From contig NZ_JABMJK010000010.1 in assembly GCF_013376005.1 (NCBI RefSeq), positions 186,001-250,000 of the forward strand: 64,000 nt of DNA, written 5' to 3'. The translations under genes and the position numbers were made by a program. Position 1 is the first letter of the stretch. Every line of letters begins with the position of its first letter. This document shows positions 15,580-23,408 of the stretch, one piece after another. This DNA comes from Duganella sp. SG902. GTDB lineage: Bacteria; Pseudomonadota; Gammaproteobacteria; Burkholderiales; Burkholderiaceae_D. The notes below the pieces were generated by a model that was not told the origin of the DNA, searched no databases, and saw nothing but the letters and a program-made list of their open reading frames with translations.

Positions 15580-16490
15580 AGCGTCTCGCGGAGATAGGCG
15601 ATGCCGGCCGCGTCGTACACATCGTAGATCACGGCCAGCATCTTTTGCAGCTCCTCCGACCGATCCAGCTTGCGCACGCTGAACATCACCGGCGACACGG
15701 CATGGCGGTCGGTGAGGGCGCGGAACACCACGTCGTCGCGCCGCATGCCTTGCACGCTCTCCGGCACAATGGCCACACCCTGGCCGGCGGCAACCAGGCC
15801 AATCGCGATCTGCAGTTCGCGCACCTCGATGATCTTCAGCGGCCGGATGGCGCGCTCGGACAGCACCGACAACACCTGGTCGGCAAAGCTCGGGCGCGGC
15901 GCTTTCGGATACACCAGCAAGGTCTCCGATTGCAGGTCCACAAGGCTCAATGGATCCGACGACGCCGCGCGCGGATGCGCCGCCGGCAGCGCCATCACCA
16001 GCCGCTCCTCGCGCAGCACGATGCGGCGGATGTTCGGGTCCTCGCTCTTCACGCGGCCGAAGCCAAGATCGATCGCGCCATCCTTCAGCGCCTGTATCTG
16101 CTGCATGGTGGTCATCTCGTGCAAGGTGACTTCCACCTCCGGGTGGCGCACACGGTAGTTGCGCACGATGCGCGGCAGCAGGCCGTAAAGCGTGGACGCC
16201 ACAAAACCAATCGACAAGCTGCGCTCGATCTTGCCTACGCGCTGAGTCATGGTCTTGAGCTCCGCCGCCTTGGCCAGCAGCTCCTGCGCGTGCGCGTGGA
16301 AGAAGGCGCCGGCCTCGGTCAGCTTGACCGGACGGGTGCCTTTTTCGATCAGTTCCACACCCAGTTCCTCTTCCAGCTGCTGGATCTGGCGGCTCAAGGG
16401 CGGCTGCGCGATGTGCAAACGCTCGGCGGCGCGGGTGAAGTTTTTCTCGTCGGCGACGGCGACGAAGTAGCGTAAATGGCGTAATTCCAC
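15576..16490 (-). CDS. LysR-family regulator, BenM/CatM type
   Basis: A 304-residue regulator with an N-terminal winged helix (MELRHLRYFVAVADEKNFTRAAERLHIAQPPLSRQI) and a C-terminal effector domain. The first helix and overall length match BenM/CatM, which sense cis,cis-muconate and, in BenM, benzoate. I choose the GTG at 16490, which has AAAGG six bases upstream; the ATG at 16517 has none. The perfect ATAC-N7-GTAT operator at 16494-16508 covers this ribosome binding site, so the protein should repress its own synthesis while activating the divergent catB promoter. Whether it answers to benzoate, muconate or both is not visible. Confidence 0.9.
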   Translation of the reverse strand: MELRHLRYFVAVADEKNFTRAAERLHIAQPPLSRQIQQLEEELGVELIEKGTRPVKLTEAGAFFHAHAQELLAKAAELKTMTQRVGKIERSLSIGFVASTLYGLLPRIVRNYRVRHPEVEVTLHEMTTMQQIQALKDGAIDLGFGRVKSEDPNIRRIVLREERLVMALPAAHPRAASSDPLSLVDLQSETLLVYPKAPRPSFADQVLSVLSERAIRPLKIIEVRELQIAIGLVAAGQGVAIVPESVQGMRRDDVVFRALTDRHAVSPVMFSVRKLDRSEELQKMLAVIYDVYDAAGIAYLRETL

Positions 16491-16493
16491 TGC

Positions 16494-16530
16494 ATACCTT
16501 TCAGGTATGAAAATCATGCTAAATCGGTGT
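16494..16530 (+). promoter_or_regulatory. BenM/CatM-type operator pair between the LysR gene and catB
   Basis: Site 1 is ATAC-N7-GTAT (16494-16508). Site 2, ATGC-N7-GTGT (16516-16530), begins 22 bp on and has the same central heptamer, TAAATCG, as site 2 at benE. The two loci share the run CTAAATCGGTGTTGGAC, so one regulator almost certainly controls both. Confidence 0.85.
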
Positions 16531-16559
16531 TGGACTGGGCGCTGCGTCAGGAATATTGT
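16530..16559 (+). promoter_or_regulatory. Predicted sigma-70 promoter of catB
   Basis: TTGGAC (16530-16535) and TATTGT (16554-16559) are separated by 18 bp, the same -35 hexamer and spacing as at benE. The activation half-site touches the -35 box. The leader to the catB ATG would be about 25 bases. Confidence 0.55.
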
Positions 16560-16590
16560 GTACTCATCCGATCAATTATACAAACTAAAT

Positions 16591-17700
16591 ATGATTCAGA
16601 ACATCGAAGTCATCCTCGCCGACGTGCCAACCATCCGTCCGCACAAGCTCTCGGTCGCGACCATGAATACGCAAACGCTGGTGCTGGTGCGCGTGCTATG
16701 CGCCGACGGTATCGAAGGCTGGGGCGAGGCCACCACCATTGGCGGTTTGAACTACGGCGAGGAGAGCCCGGACAGCATCAAGGTCAATATCGACACCCAC
16801 ATCGCGCCGCTGTTGGTGGGCATGGACGCCAGCCAGGTGGCGAAGGCGATGGCCAAGATCCGCAAAATCATCCAGGGCAACCGCTTCGCCAAGTGCGCCA
16901 TCGAGACCGCGCTGCTGGACGCGCAAGCGCGCCGTCTCGGAGTGCCGCTCAGCGAGTTGCTGGGCGGCCGCGTGCGCGATGCGCTGCCGGTGGCGTGGAC
17001 GCTGGCCAGCGGCGACACCGCCAAGGATATCGCGGAGGCGGAACTAATGCTGGAGAAGCGCCGGCACCGCATCTTCAAACTGAAAATCGGCTCGCGCCCG
17101 GTGGCGGAGGACGTGAAGCATGTCCTGGCGATCAAAAAAGCCCTGGGCGACGCGGTCAGCGTCAGGGTCGACGTCAACCAGGCATGGAGCGAGCTGGAAG
17201 CGGTGCAGGGCATCGCCGCGCTGGAAGCCGGTGGCGTGGACCTGATCGAACAGCCGGTGCGCGCCGAGAATACCGCCGCCATGGCGCGCCTGGCGCAGCG
17301 CTACGCCGTCTCCATCATGGCCGACGAGGCGCTGCATGGGCCGCTCGACGCGCTGGCCATCGCCAACGCATCGGCCGCCGACGTCTTCGCGGTGAAGATC
17401 ACCCAATCGGGCGGTCTGATACCCGCCGCGCAGGTGGCCACCGTGGCGCAATTGTCCGGCGTGAGCCTGTACGGCGGCACCATGCTGGAAGGCGGCGTCG
17501 GGACGGCGGCATCCGCGCACCTGTTCTCGACCTTCACCGACCTGTCGGCGGGCACCGAGTTGTTTGGCCCCTTGCTGCTGACCGAGGAAGTGCTGCGCAC
17601 TCCGCTGGTCTACAAGGACTTCATGCTGCAAGTGCCGGCCGGTCCGGGCCTCGGCGTCGACATCGACATGGAAAAACTCGCGCACCTGCGCCGCAAATAA
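16591..17700 (+). CDS. catB: Muconate cycloisomerase CatB
   Basis: A 369-residue enolase-superfamily enzyme that turns cis,cis-muconate into muconolactone. The catalytic Lys pair is in FKLKIG (Lys163 and Lys165), the metal ligands in RVDVNQAW, LIEQPV and MADEAL, and the partner Lys in FAVKITQSGG. The N-terminus IRPHKLSVATMNTQTLVLVR is typical of CatB. I start at the ATG at 16591 (MIQNIEV); an in-frame ATG 84 bases upstream lies inside the operator and upstream of the promoter. First gene of the long ben/cat operon. Confidence 0.95.
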   Translation: MIQNIEVILADVPTIRPHKLSVATMNTQTLVLVRVLCADGIEGWGEATTIGGLNYGEESPDSIKVNIDTHIAPLLVGMDASQVAKAMAKIRKIIQGNRFAKCAIETALLDAQARRLGVPLSELLGGRVRDALPVAWTLASGDTAKDIAEAELMLEKRRHRIFKLKIGSRPVAEDVKHVLAIKKALGDAVSVRVDVNQAWSELEAVQGIAALEAGGVDLIEQPVRAENTAAMARLAQRYAVSIMADEALHGPLDALAIANASAADVFAVKITQSGGLIPAAQVATVAQLSGVSLYGGTMLEGGVGTAASAHLFSTFTDLSAGTELFGPLLLTEEVLRTPLVYKDFMLQVPAGPGLGVDIDMEKLAHLRRK

Positions 17701-17710
17701 GGAGACCCTC

Positions 17711-18001
17711 ATGCTGTTCCACGTACGTATGGACGTCCAGCTGCCGCCGGCCATGCCGGCCGCGCAAGCGGATGAACTCAAGAAGAATGAACGCGAACTG
17801 GCGCAAAGCCTGCAGCGCAGCGGCAAATGGCGCCACCTGTGGCGCATCGCCGGGCAGTACGCCAACTTCAGCGTGTTCGATGTCGAAAGCGTCGACGAGC
17901 TGCACGCGCTTCTGACCTCGCTGCCGCTGTTCCCGTATATGAAGATCGACATCAACCCTCTGTGCCGGCATCCATCCTCCATCCGCGATACCGACGCCTA
18001 A
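17711..18001 (+). CDS. catC: Muconolactone delta-isomerase CatC
   Basis: A 96-residue small enzyme that converts muconolactone to 3-oxoadipate enol-lactone. MLFHVRMDVQLPPAMP at the start and LFPYMKIDINPLCRHPSSIR at the end are hallmark CatC sequences, and the length fits the family, which forms decamers. It begins ten bases after catB, with GGAG eight bases before its ATG, within the operon. Confidence 0.96.
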   Translation: MLFHVRMDVQLPPAMPAAQADELKKNERELAQSLQRSGKWRHLWRIAGQYANFSVFDVESVDELHALLTSLPLFPYMKIDINPLCRHPSSIRDTDA

Positions 18002-18024
18002 CTCAATCATAAAGGAGACAAATC

Positions 18025-18945
18025 ATGACCCATAACGAAATCGACGCACTGGTAAAAAGCTGGATCATCGACACCGCCAAAGGCCCCGCCAATCCGCGCA
18101 TGCAACAAGTGGTGACGGGCCTGGTGAGCGCCCTGTGCAAAACCATCGAAGACCTGGACATCCAGGCCACCGAATTCTGGGCCGGCCTGGAATACCTGCG
18201 CGAAGCCGGCGTGCGCAATGAACTCGGCCTGCTGGCGCCGGGCCTGGGCCTGGAACGCTTCCTCGACATCCGCGCCGACGAGGCGGAGGCCAGGGCCGGC
18301 CTGACAGGCGGCACGCCGCGCACCATCGAAGGCCCGCTCTACGTTGCCGGCGCGCCAGAAAGCAAAGGCTTTGCGCGCCTCGACGACGGCACGGAATCCG
18401 ACAAGGCCGAGGTCCTGTTCATGCAGGGCACCGTGCGCGATGAACAAGGCAAGCCGCTGGCCAACGCCAAGGTGGAAGTCTGGCACTGCAACCTGATGGG
18501 CGGCTACTCGTTCTTCGACAAGACGCAGTCGCCATTCAACCTGCGCCGCACCATCTACACCGACGGCGAGGGCCGCTACCAGTTCCGCAGCATCCTGCCG
18601 GTCGGCTACAGCTGCCCGCCGGACGGCACCACCCAGCGCCTGCTGGACATGCTGGGCCGCCACGGCCATCGTCCCGCCCACATCCACTTCTTCATCAGCG
18701 CCGAGGGCCAGCGCAAGCTGACCACCCAGATCAACATCGACGGCGATGAATACCTGTGGGACGATTTCGCCTTCGCCAGCCGCGAAGGCCTGGTGCCGGC
18801 CGTGCGCCACGTCACCGATCCGGCAAAGATCGGCGCCAAGGGCCTGGACAAGCCGTATGCCGAAATCGACTTCGATTTCAAACTGATCGCCGAGCGCGAT
18901 ACCGCGCCGGCGGCGGAAGTCCAGCGCGTGCGCGCAGCAGCGTGA
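18025..18945 (+). CDS. catA: Catechol 1,2-dioxygenase CatA
   Basis: A 306-residue intradiol dioxygenase that opens catechol to cis,cis-muconate. The Fe(III) ligands are visible: Tyr in HCNLMGGYSFFD, Tyr in ILPVGYSCPP, and the two His in HRPAHIHFF. The N-terminal helical dimerisation region (about residues 1-100) with its lipid-binding hydrophobic helices is intact. AGGAG precedes the ATG. It makes the muconate that should switch on its own operon through the LysR regulator. Confidence 0.96.
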   Translation: MTHNEIDALVKSWIIDTAKGPANPRMQQVVTGLVSALCKTIEDLDIQATEFWAGLEYLREAGVRNELGLLAPGLGLERFLDIRADEAEARAGLTGGTPRTIEGPLYVAGAPESKGFARLDDGTESDKAEVLFMQGTVRDEQGKPLANAKVEVWHCNLMGGYSFFDKTQSPFNLRRTIYTDGEGRYQFRSILPVGYSCPPDGTTQRLLDMLGRHGHRPAHIHFFISAEGQRKLTTQINIDGDEYLWDDFAFASREGLVPAVRHVTDPAKIGAKGLDKPYAEIDFDFKLIAERDTAPAAEVQRVRAAA

Positions 18946-18955
18946 GAGGCCGGCC

Positions 18956-20311
18956 ATGATTCCGATTCATCCCGCCAAGCCGTCCATCGACCAATATCTG
19001 GTCGAAGACCATGAAAAGGGCGATTACCGCCTGCACCGCAGCGCCTTCACCGATCCCGCGCTGTTTGAACTGGAGATGAAGCATATTTTCGAGGGCAACT
19101 GGATTTACCTTGCCCACGAAAGCCAAATCCCGAACAATAACGATTACTACACCACGCACATCGGCCGCCAGCCGATCTTCATCGCGCGCAATCGCCAGGG
19201 GGAACTGAACGCCTTCATCAACGCCTGCACCCATCGCGGCGCGCAGCTGTGCCGCCACAAGCGCGGCAACAAGGCGACCTACACCTGCCCGTTCCACGGC
19301 TGGACCTTCAACAACAGCGGCAAGCTGTTGAAAGTGAAGGATCCTGATGATGCCGGCTACCCGGACTGCTTCAACAAGGAAGGCTCGCACGACCTCAAAA
19401 AGGTGGCGCGCTTCGAGAGCTACAAAGGCTTCCTGTTCGGCAGCCTGAATGACGACGTGGCGCCGTTGAAGGACTTCCTGGGCGAGGCCGCCAAGATCAT
19501 CGACATGATCGTCAACCAGTCCGCCGATGGTCTGGAAGTGCTGCGCGGCTCGTCCACCTATACCTTCGAAGGCAACTGGAAGCTGCAGGCCGAGAATGGC
19601 GCCGACGGCTACCACGTCTCGGCGGTGCACTGGAACTACGCGGCCACCACCAACCGCCGCAAGGAACAGGCGGCGCGCGCGGACAACATCAAGGCCATGG
19701 ACGCCGGCAACTGGGGCAAGCAAGGAGGCGGTTTCTACGCGTTCGAACACGGGCATCTGCTGCTGTGGACCCAATGGGCTAATCCGCAGGACCGGCCCAA
19801 CTATCCGCGCCGAGCGGAATACGCCAGCCAGTTCGGCGGCGCCACGGCGGACTGGATGATCGAACGCTCGCGCAACCTGTGCCTGTATCCGAACGTCTAC
19901 CTGATGGACCAATTCGGCTCGCAGATCCGCCTGCTGCGGCCTATCTCGGTCGACAAGACCGAAGTGACGATCTACTGCATCGCGCCGAAAGGCGAGTCGG
20001 ACGAGGCGCGCGCGCGCCGCATCCGCCAATACGAGGACTTCTTCAACGTCAGCGGCATGGCGACGCCGGACGACCTGGAGGAGTTCCGCGCCTGCCAGCA
20101 AGGCTACCAGGGCATCGCGCTGGAATGGAACGATATGTGCCGTGGTTCGAAACACTGGGTGCAGGGCGCCGACGCCGCCGCGCGCGAGATCGGCCTCAAT
20201 CCCATCATGAGCGGCGTGAAGACCGAGGACGAAGGCCTGTACACCATCCAGCACCGCTACTGGCTGGACGTGATGAAGAAAGCCTTGAAAACCGAAGGAG
20301 CGGCCAAATGA
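18956..20311 (+). CDS. benA: Benzoate 1,2-dioxygenase alpha subunit BenA
   Basis: A 451-residue ring-hydroxylating oxygenase large subunit. The Rieske centre is C-T-H-R-G...C-P-F-H-G-W (about residues 91-115). The mononuclear iron site is in GADGYHVSAVHWNY, with the bridging Asp and the two His. The N-terminal IDQYLVEDHEKGDYRLHR and the length are those of BenA rather than of naphthalene-type enzymes. With BenB and BenC it converts benzoate to the cis-dihydrodiol. It starts ten bases after catA and overlaps benB by four bases (ATGA). Confidence 0.95.
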   Translation: MIPIHPAKPSIDQYLVEDHEKGDYRLHRSAFTDPALFELEMKHIFEGNWIYLAHESQIPNNNDYYTTHIGRQPIFIARNRQGELNAFINACTHRGAQLCRHKRGNKATYTCPFHGWTFNNSGKLLKVKDPDDAGYPDCFNKEGSHDLKKVARFESYKGFLFGSLNDDVAPLKDFLGEAAKIIDMIVNQSADGLEVLRGSSTYTFEGNWKLQAENGADGYHVSAVHWNYAATTNRRKEQAARADNIKAMDAGNWGKQGGGFYAFEHGHLLLWTQWANPQDRPNYPRRAEYASQFGGATADWMIERSRNLCLYPNVYLMDQFGSQIRLLRPISVDKTEVTIYCIAPKGESDEARARRIRQYEDFFNVSGMATPDDLEEFRACQQGYQGIALEWNDMCRGSKHWVQGADAAAREIGLNPIMSGVKTEDEGLYTIQHRYWLDVMKKALKTEGAAK

Positions 20312-20787
20312 TCGACGAAATCCGCGCATTCCTGTACCGCGAAGCGCGCCTGCTGGACGACGAACAGTGGGACGAGTGGCTGGAGTGCTACCACCCGGAC
20401 GCGCAATTCTGGATGCCGTCTTGGGACGATGACGACAAGCTGGTGACCGATCCGCAACGCGAAATCTCGCTGATCTTCTATCCGACCCGCCAGGGCCTGG
20501 AGGACCGCGTGTTCCGCATCAAGACCGAGCGCTCCAGCGCCACCATGCCGGACACGCGCACCAGCCATAACATCGCCAACGTGGAGATCGAGAAGCAGGA
20601 GGGGCGCGTCTACACGGTGCGCTTCAACTGGCACACGCTGAGCCACCGCTACAAGACGGACTTCAGCTACTTCGGCATGTCGCGCTACGTGATCGACTTT
20701 TCCGGCGAGCGCCCGCAAATCCTCAATAAATACGTGGTGCTGAAGAACGATTACATCCACCAGGTGATCGACATCTATCACATCTAA
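20308..20787 (+). CDS. benB: Benzoate 1,2-dioxygenase beta subunit BenB
   Basis: A 159-residue small subunit of the alpha3-beta3 oxygenase with the cystatin-like fold: LYREARLLDDEQWDEWLECYHPDAQFWMP at the start and LNKYVVLKNDYIHQVIDIYHI at the end. The beta subunit is structural. Its ATG overlaps the benA stop, indicating translational coupling and equal subunit output. Confidence 0.95.
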   Translation: MIDEIRAFLYREARLLDDEQWDEWLECYHPDAQFWMPSWDDDDKLVTDPQREISLIFYPTRQGLEDRVFRIKTERSSATMPDTRTSHNIANVEIEKQEGRVYTVRFNWHTLSHRYKTDFSYFGMSRYVIDFSGERPQILNKYVVLKNDYIHQVIDIYHI

Positions 20788-20797
20788 GGAGACGACG

Positions 20798-21823
20798 ATG
20801 AGCTACAACATCGCCCTTCAATTCGAAGACGGGGTGACCCGCTTCATCTCGTGCAACGAGAACGAGAAGCTGGCCGACGCGGCCTACCGCCAGAAGGTCA
20901 ACATCCCGCTGGACTGCCGCGACGGCGCCTGCGGCACCTGCCGCGGCCTGTGCGAATCGGGCAGCTACGACATGCCGGAATCCAGCTACATCGAGGACGC
21001 GCTGACGCCGGAGGAGGCGGCCCAGCGCCACGTGCTGGCCTGCCAGATGAAGCCAACCTCGGACTGCGTGGTGAAAATTCCCGCGACTTCGGCCGTCTGC
21101 AAGACCGGCGTGTCGCGCTACACCGGCAAGCTGGCGACGGTGCGGCAGCTGTCCGCGACCACGCTGGGTTTCGCGATAGAGCTGGAGCAGGGCGCGGACG
21201 TGAGCTTCCTGTCCGGCCAGTACGTCAACGTCGAGGTGCCCGGCACCACGCTCACACGTTCCTATTCGTTCAGCTCCGCGCCGGGATCGCGTCGCTTCCA
21301 GTTCGTGGTGCGCAACGTGCCGGATGGCCGCATGAGCACCTTCCTGGCGAAGGACGCGCAAGTCGGCCAGCCGATCGCGTTCTCCGGTCCCTACGGCAGC
21401 TTTTACCTGCGCGAAGTGCAGAGACCCTTGCTGCTGCTGGCCGGCGGCACCGGCATCGCGCCGTTCCTGTCGATGCTGCAGGTGCTGGCGGCCGGCGGCA
21501 TGCGCCAGCCGGTGCGCATGGTGTTTGGCGTGACCAATGACATCGACCTGGTGGCCATCGAGCATCTGCAGCGCATGGCCGCTGCGCATCCGCAGTTCAG
21601 TTTCCGGACCTGCGTCGCTTCGGATGACAGCGCGCATCCACGCAAGGGCTACGTCACCCAGCACGTCGAGCAGGAATGGCTGAACGGCGGCGACGTCGAT
21701 ATCTACCTGTGCGGCCCCGTGCCGATGGTGGACGCGGTGCGGCGCTGGCTCAAGGATTGCGGCGTGACTCCGGCCAACTTCTACTTCGAGAAATTCTCCG
21801 CCAGCAGCGAGGTGGCTGCATGA
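20798..21823 (+). CDS. benC: Benzoate dioxygenase reductase BenC
   Basis: A 341-residue electron-transfer component. The N-terminal plant-type 2Fe-2S ferredoxin has CRDGACGTCRGLC and the later CQM ligand. The FAD domain carries RSYSFSS, and the NAD domain carries AGGTGIAPFLSML and the C-terminal YLCGPVPMV. It passes electrons from NADH to the BenA Rieske centre. GGAG lies seven bases upstream, and its stop overlaps the benD start by four bases. Confidence 0.95.
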   Translation: MSYNIALQFEDGVTRFISCNENEKLADAAYRQKVNIPLDCRDGACGTCRGLCESGSYDMPESSYIEDALTPEEAAQRHVLACQMKPTSDCVVKIPATSAVCKTGVSRYTGKLATVRQLSATTLGFAIELEQGADVSFLSGQYVNVEVPGTTLTRSYSFSSAPGSRRFQFVVRNVPDGRMSTFLAKDAQVGQPIAFSGPYGSFYLREVQRPLLLLAGGTGIAPFLSMLQVLAAGGMRQPVRMVFGVTNDIDLVAIEHLQRMAAAHPQFSFRTCVASDDSAHPRKGYVTQHVEQEWLNGGDVDIYLCGPVPMVDAVRRWLKDCGVTPANFYFEKFSASSEVAA

Positions 21824-22602
21824 GCGGGCGCCGGTTTGAAGGGCGGGCGGTGATCGTCACCGGCGCCGGCCAGGGCATCGGCCGCGGCGTGGCGCTGGCG
21901 CTGGCGCGGGAAGGCGCGCAACTGGTGCTCGCGGACCGCGCCGCCATCGTGGAGGAGGTCGCGGCCGAGGTCCAGGAGCTGGGCGCCAAGGCCGTGGTGT
22001 CGCGCGTCGATCTGGAGACGTGGGAGGGCGCGGCGGCGTTGAACGAGACCGCCGTTGCCGCCTACGGCCGCGTGGATGTGTTGATCAATAACGTCGGCGG
22101 CACCATCTGGGTCCAGCCCTACGAGGAGTACAAGCCGGAGCAGATCGAGGCCGAGATTCGCCGTTCGCTGTTCCCGACACTGTGGTGCTGCCGCGCCGTG
22201 CTGCCGCGGATGGTGGCGCGCAAGCAGGGCGTGATCGTCAACGTATCCTCGGTGGCGACGCGCGGGATTTACCGGATTCCGTATTCGGCCGCCAAGGGTG
22301 GCGTCAACGCGCTGACCGCCAGCCTGGCGATGGAGCACGCTCAGGATGGCATCCGCGTCAACGCCGTGGCAACCGGCGGCACCGAGGCGCCGCCGCGCAA
22401 AGTGCCGCGCAACGCTCAACCGCTGAATGAGCAGGAGCAGCAATGGTATCAAGGCATCGTCGACCAGACCAAGGCCAGTAGCCTGATGCGGCGCTACGGC
22501 ACCATCGCCGAACAGGTCAACGCCATCCTGTTCCTGGCGTCGGACGAATCGTCGTACATCACGGGCAGCGTGCTGCCGGTGGGCGGCGGTGACCAGGGAT
22601 AG
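21820..22602 (+). CDS. benD: Benzoate cis-diol dehydrogenase BenD
   Basis: A 260-residue short-chain dehydrogenase that oxidises 1,2-dihydroxycyclohexa-3,5-diene-1-carboxylate, with loss of CO2, to catechol. The cofactor loop TGAGQGIGRG, the NNVGG motif, the catalytic Ser in VNVSSVATRG and Y-x3-K in YSAAKGG are all present. The start is the ATG inside the benC stop (ATGA overlap). It links the ben half of the operon to CatA. Confidence 0.94.
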   Translation: MSGRRFEGRAVIVTGAGQGIGRGVALALAREGAQLVLADRAAIVEEVAAEVQELGAKAVVSRVDLETWEGAAALNETAVAAYGRVDVLINNVGGTIWVQPYEEYKPEQIEAEIRRSLFPTLWCCRAVLPRMVARKQGVIVNVSSVATRGIYRIPYSAAKGGVNALTASLAMEHAQDGIRVNAVATGGTEAPPRKVPRNAQPLNEQEQQWYQGIVDQTKASSLMRRYGTIAEQVNAILFLASDESSYITGSVLPVGGGDQG

Positions 22603-22605
22603 ACC

Positions 22606-23382
22606 ATGACGGCCTATCAGATCGACGGCACGCCGGGCAAGCCCTGGCTGATGTTCTCCAACTCGCTCGGCACCGACCTGCGCATGTGGCAGACGCAGGT
22701 CGACTTCCTCAAGAACGACTTCCGCATCCTGCGCTACGACACGCGCGGGCATGGCGGCGCGGGGCCTCGCCCAAGCCCGGCCACGCTGGCCGGGCTTGGG
22801 CAGGACGTGCTGGATTTGCTCGACATGCTGGAAATCGAGCGGGTGCACTTCTGCGGCCTCTCCATGGGCGGCATGATCGCGCAGTGGCTTGGCATCCACG
22901 CGCCGCAAAGACTGGAGAAACTGGTGATCGCCAACTCCGCGCCGCGCATCGGCACACCGCAAGGCTGGCGAGACCGCGCCGCGCAGGTGCGGGCAACGGG
23001 TCTGGACGCGGTGGCCGACGGCGCGGCAGGCCGCTGGTTCACGCCGGCGTTCGCCGAACGAGAGCCGGAACGCGTCGCCGCGCTGGTCGCCACGCTGCGC
23101 GGCGGCAGCCCGGAAGGTTACGCCAGCTGTTGCGACGCCCTGGCCGAAGCCGACCTGCGCGCCCGCATATCGGGCATCAGCACGCCCACGCTGCTGATCT
23201 CCGGCGCGGCCGACCCGGTGACCACGGTGGACGACGCCATCGCCATGCGGCGGCAGATCGGAGGCTCGGCCATGCTGACGCTGGACGCGTCCCACATCTC
23301 CAACGTCGAAGCCGCAACGGCGTTTAATCTTGCGCTCGCTGACTTCCTGGGTGATATCATGCGTCCTGCAACGCCAACATAA
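22606..23382 (+). CDS. pcaD: 3-oxoadipate enol-lactonase (PcaD/CatD)
   Basis: A 258-residue alpha/beta hydrolase. PWLMFSNSLGTDLRMW is a family signature, the nucleophile is the Ser in GLSMGGMIAQWLG, the acid lies near SGAADPVTT and the His is in DASHISNVE. It hydrolyses 3-oxoadipate enol-lactone to 3-oxoadipate. It starts three bases after benD and closes the pathway encoded here; the CoA transferase and thiolase needed to reach succinyl-CoA and acetyl-CoA are not in the window. The stop is followed by a 26-base gap, so readthrough into the oxygenase gene is possible. Confidence 0.93.
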   Translation: MTAYQIDGTPGKPWLMFSNSLGTDLRMWQTQVDFLKNDFRILRYDTRGHGGAGPRPSPATLAGLGQDVLDLLDMLEIERVHFCGLSMGGMIAQWLGIHAPQRLEKLVIANSAPRIGTPQGWRDRAAQVRATGLDAVADGAAGRWFTPAFAEREPERVAALVATLRGGSPEGYASCCDALAEADLRARISGISTPTLLISGAADPVTTVDDAIAMRRQIGGSAMLTLDASHISNVEAATAFNLALADFLGDIMRPATPT

Positions 23383-23408
23383 CCTTCCGACAACCTGGCT
23401 GATTCCGT

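Noticed and set aside
16507..16590. Upstream ATG start for catB
   Set aside because: It would place the coding region over the operator and promoter, and the added residues are not found in CatB proteins.
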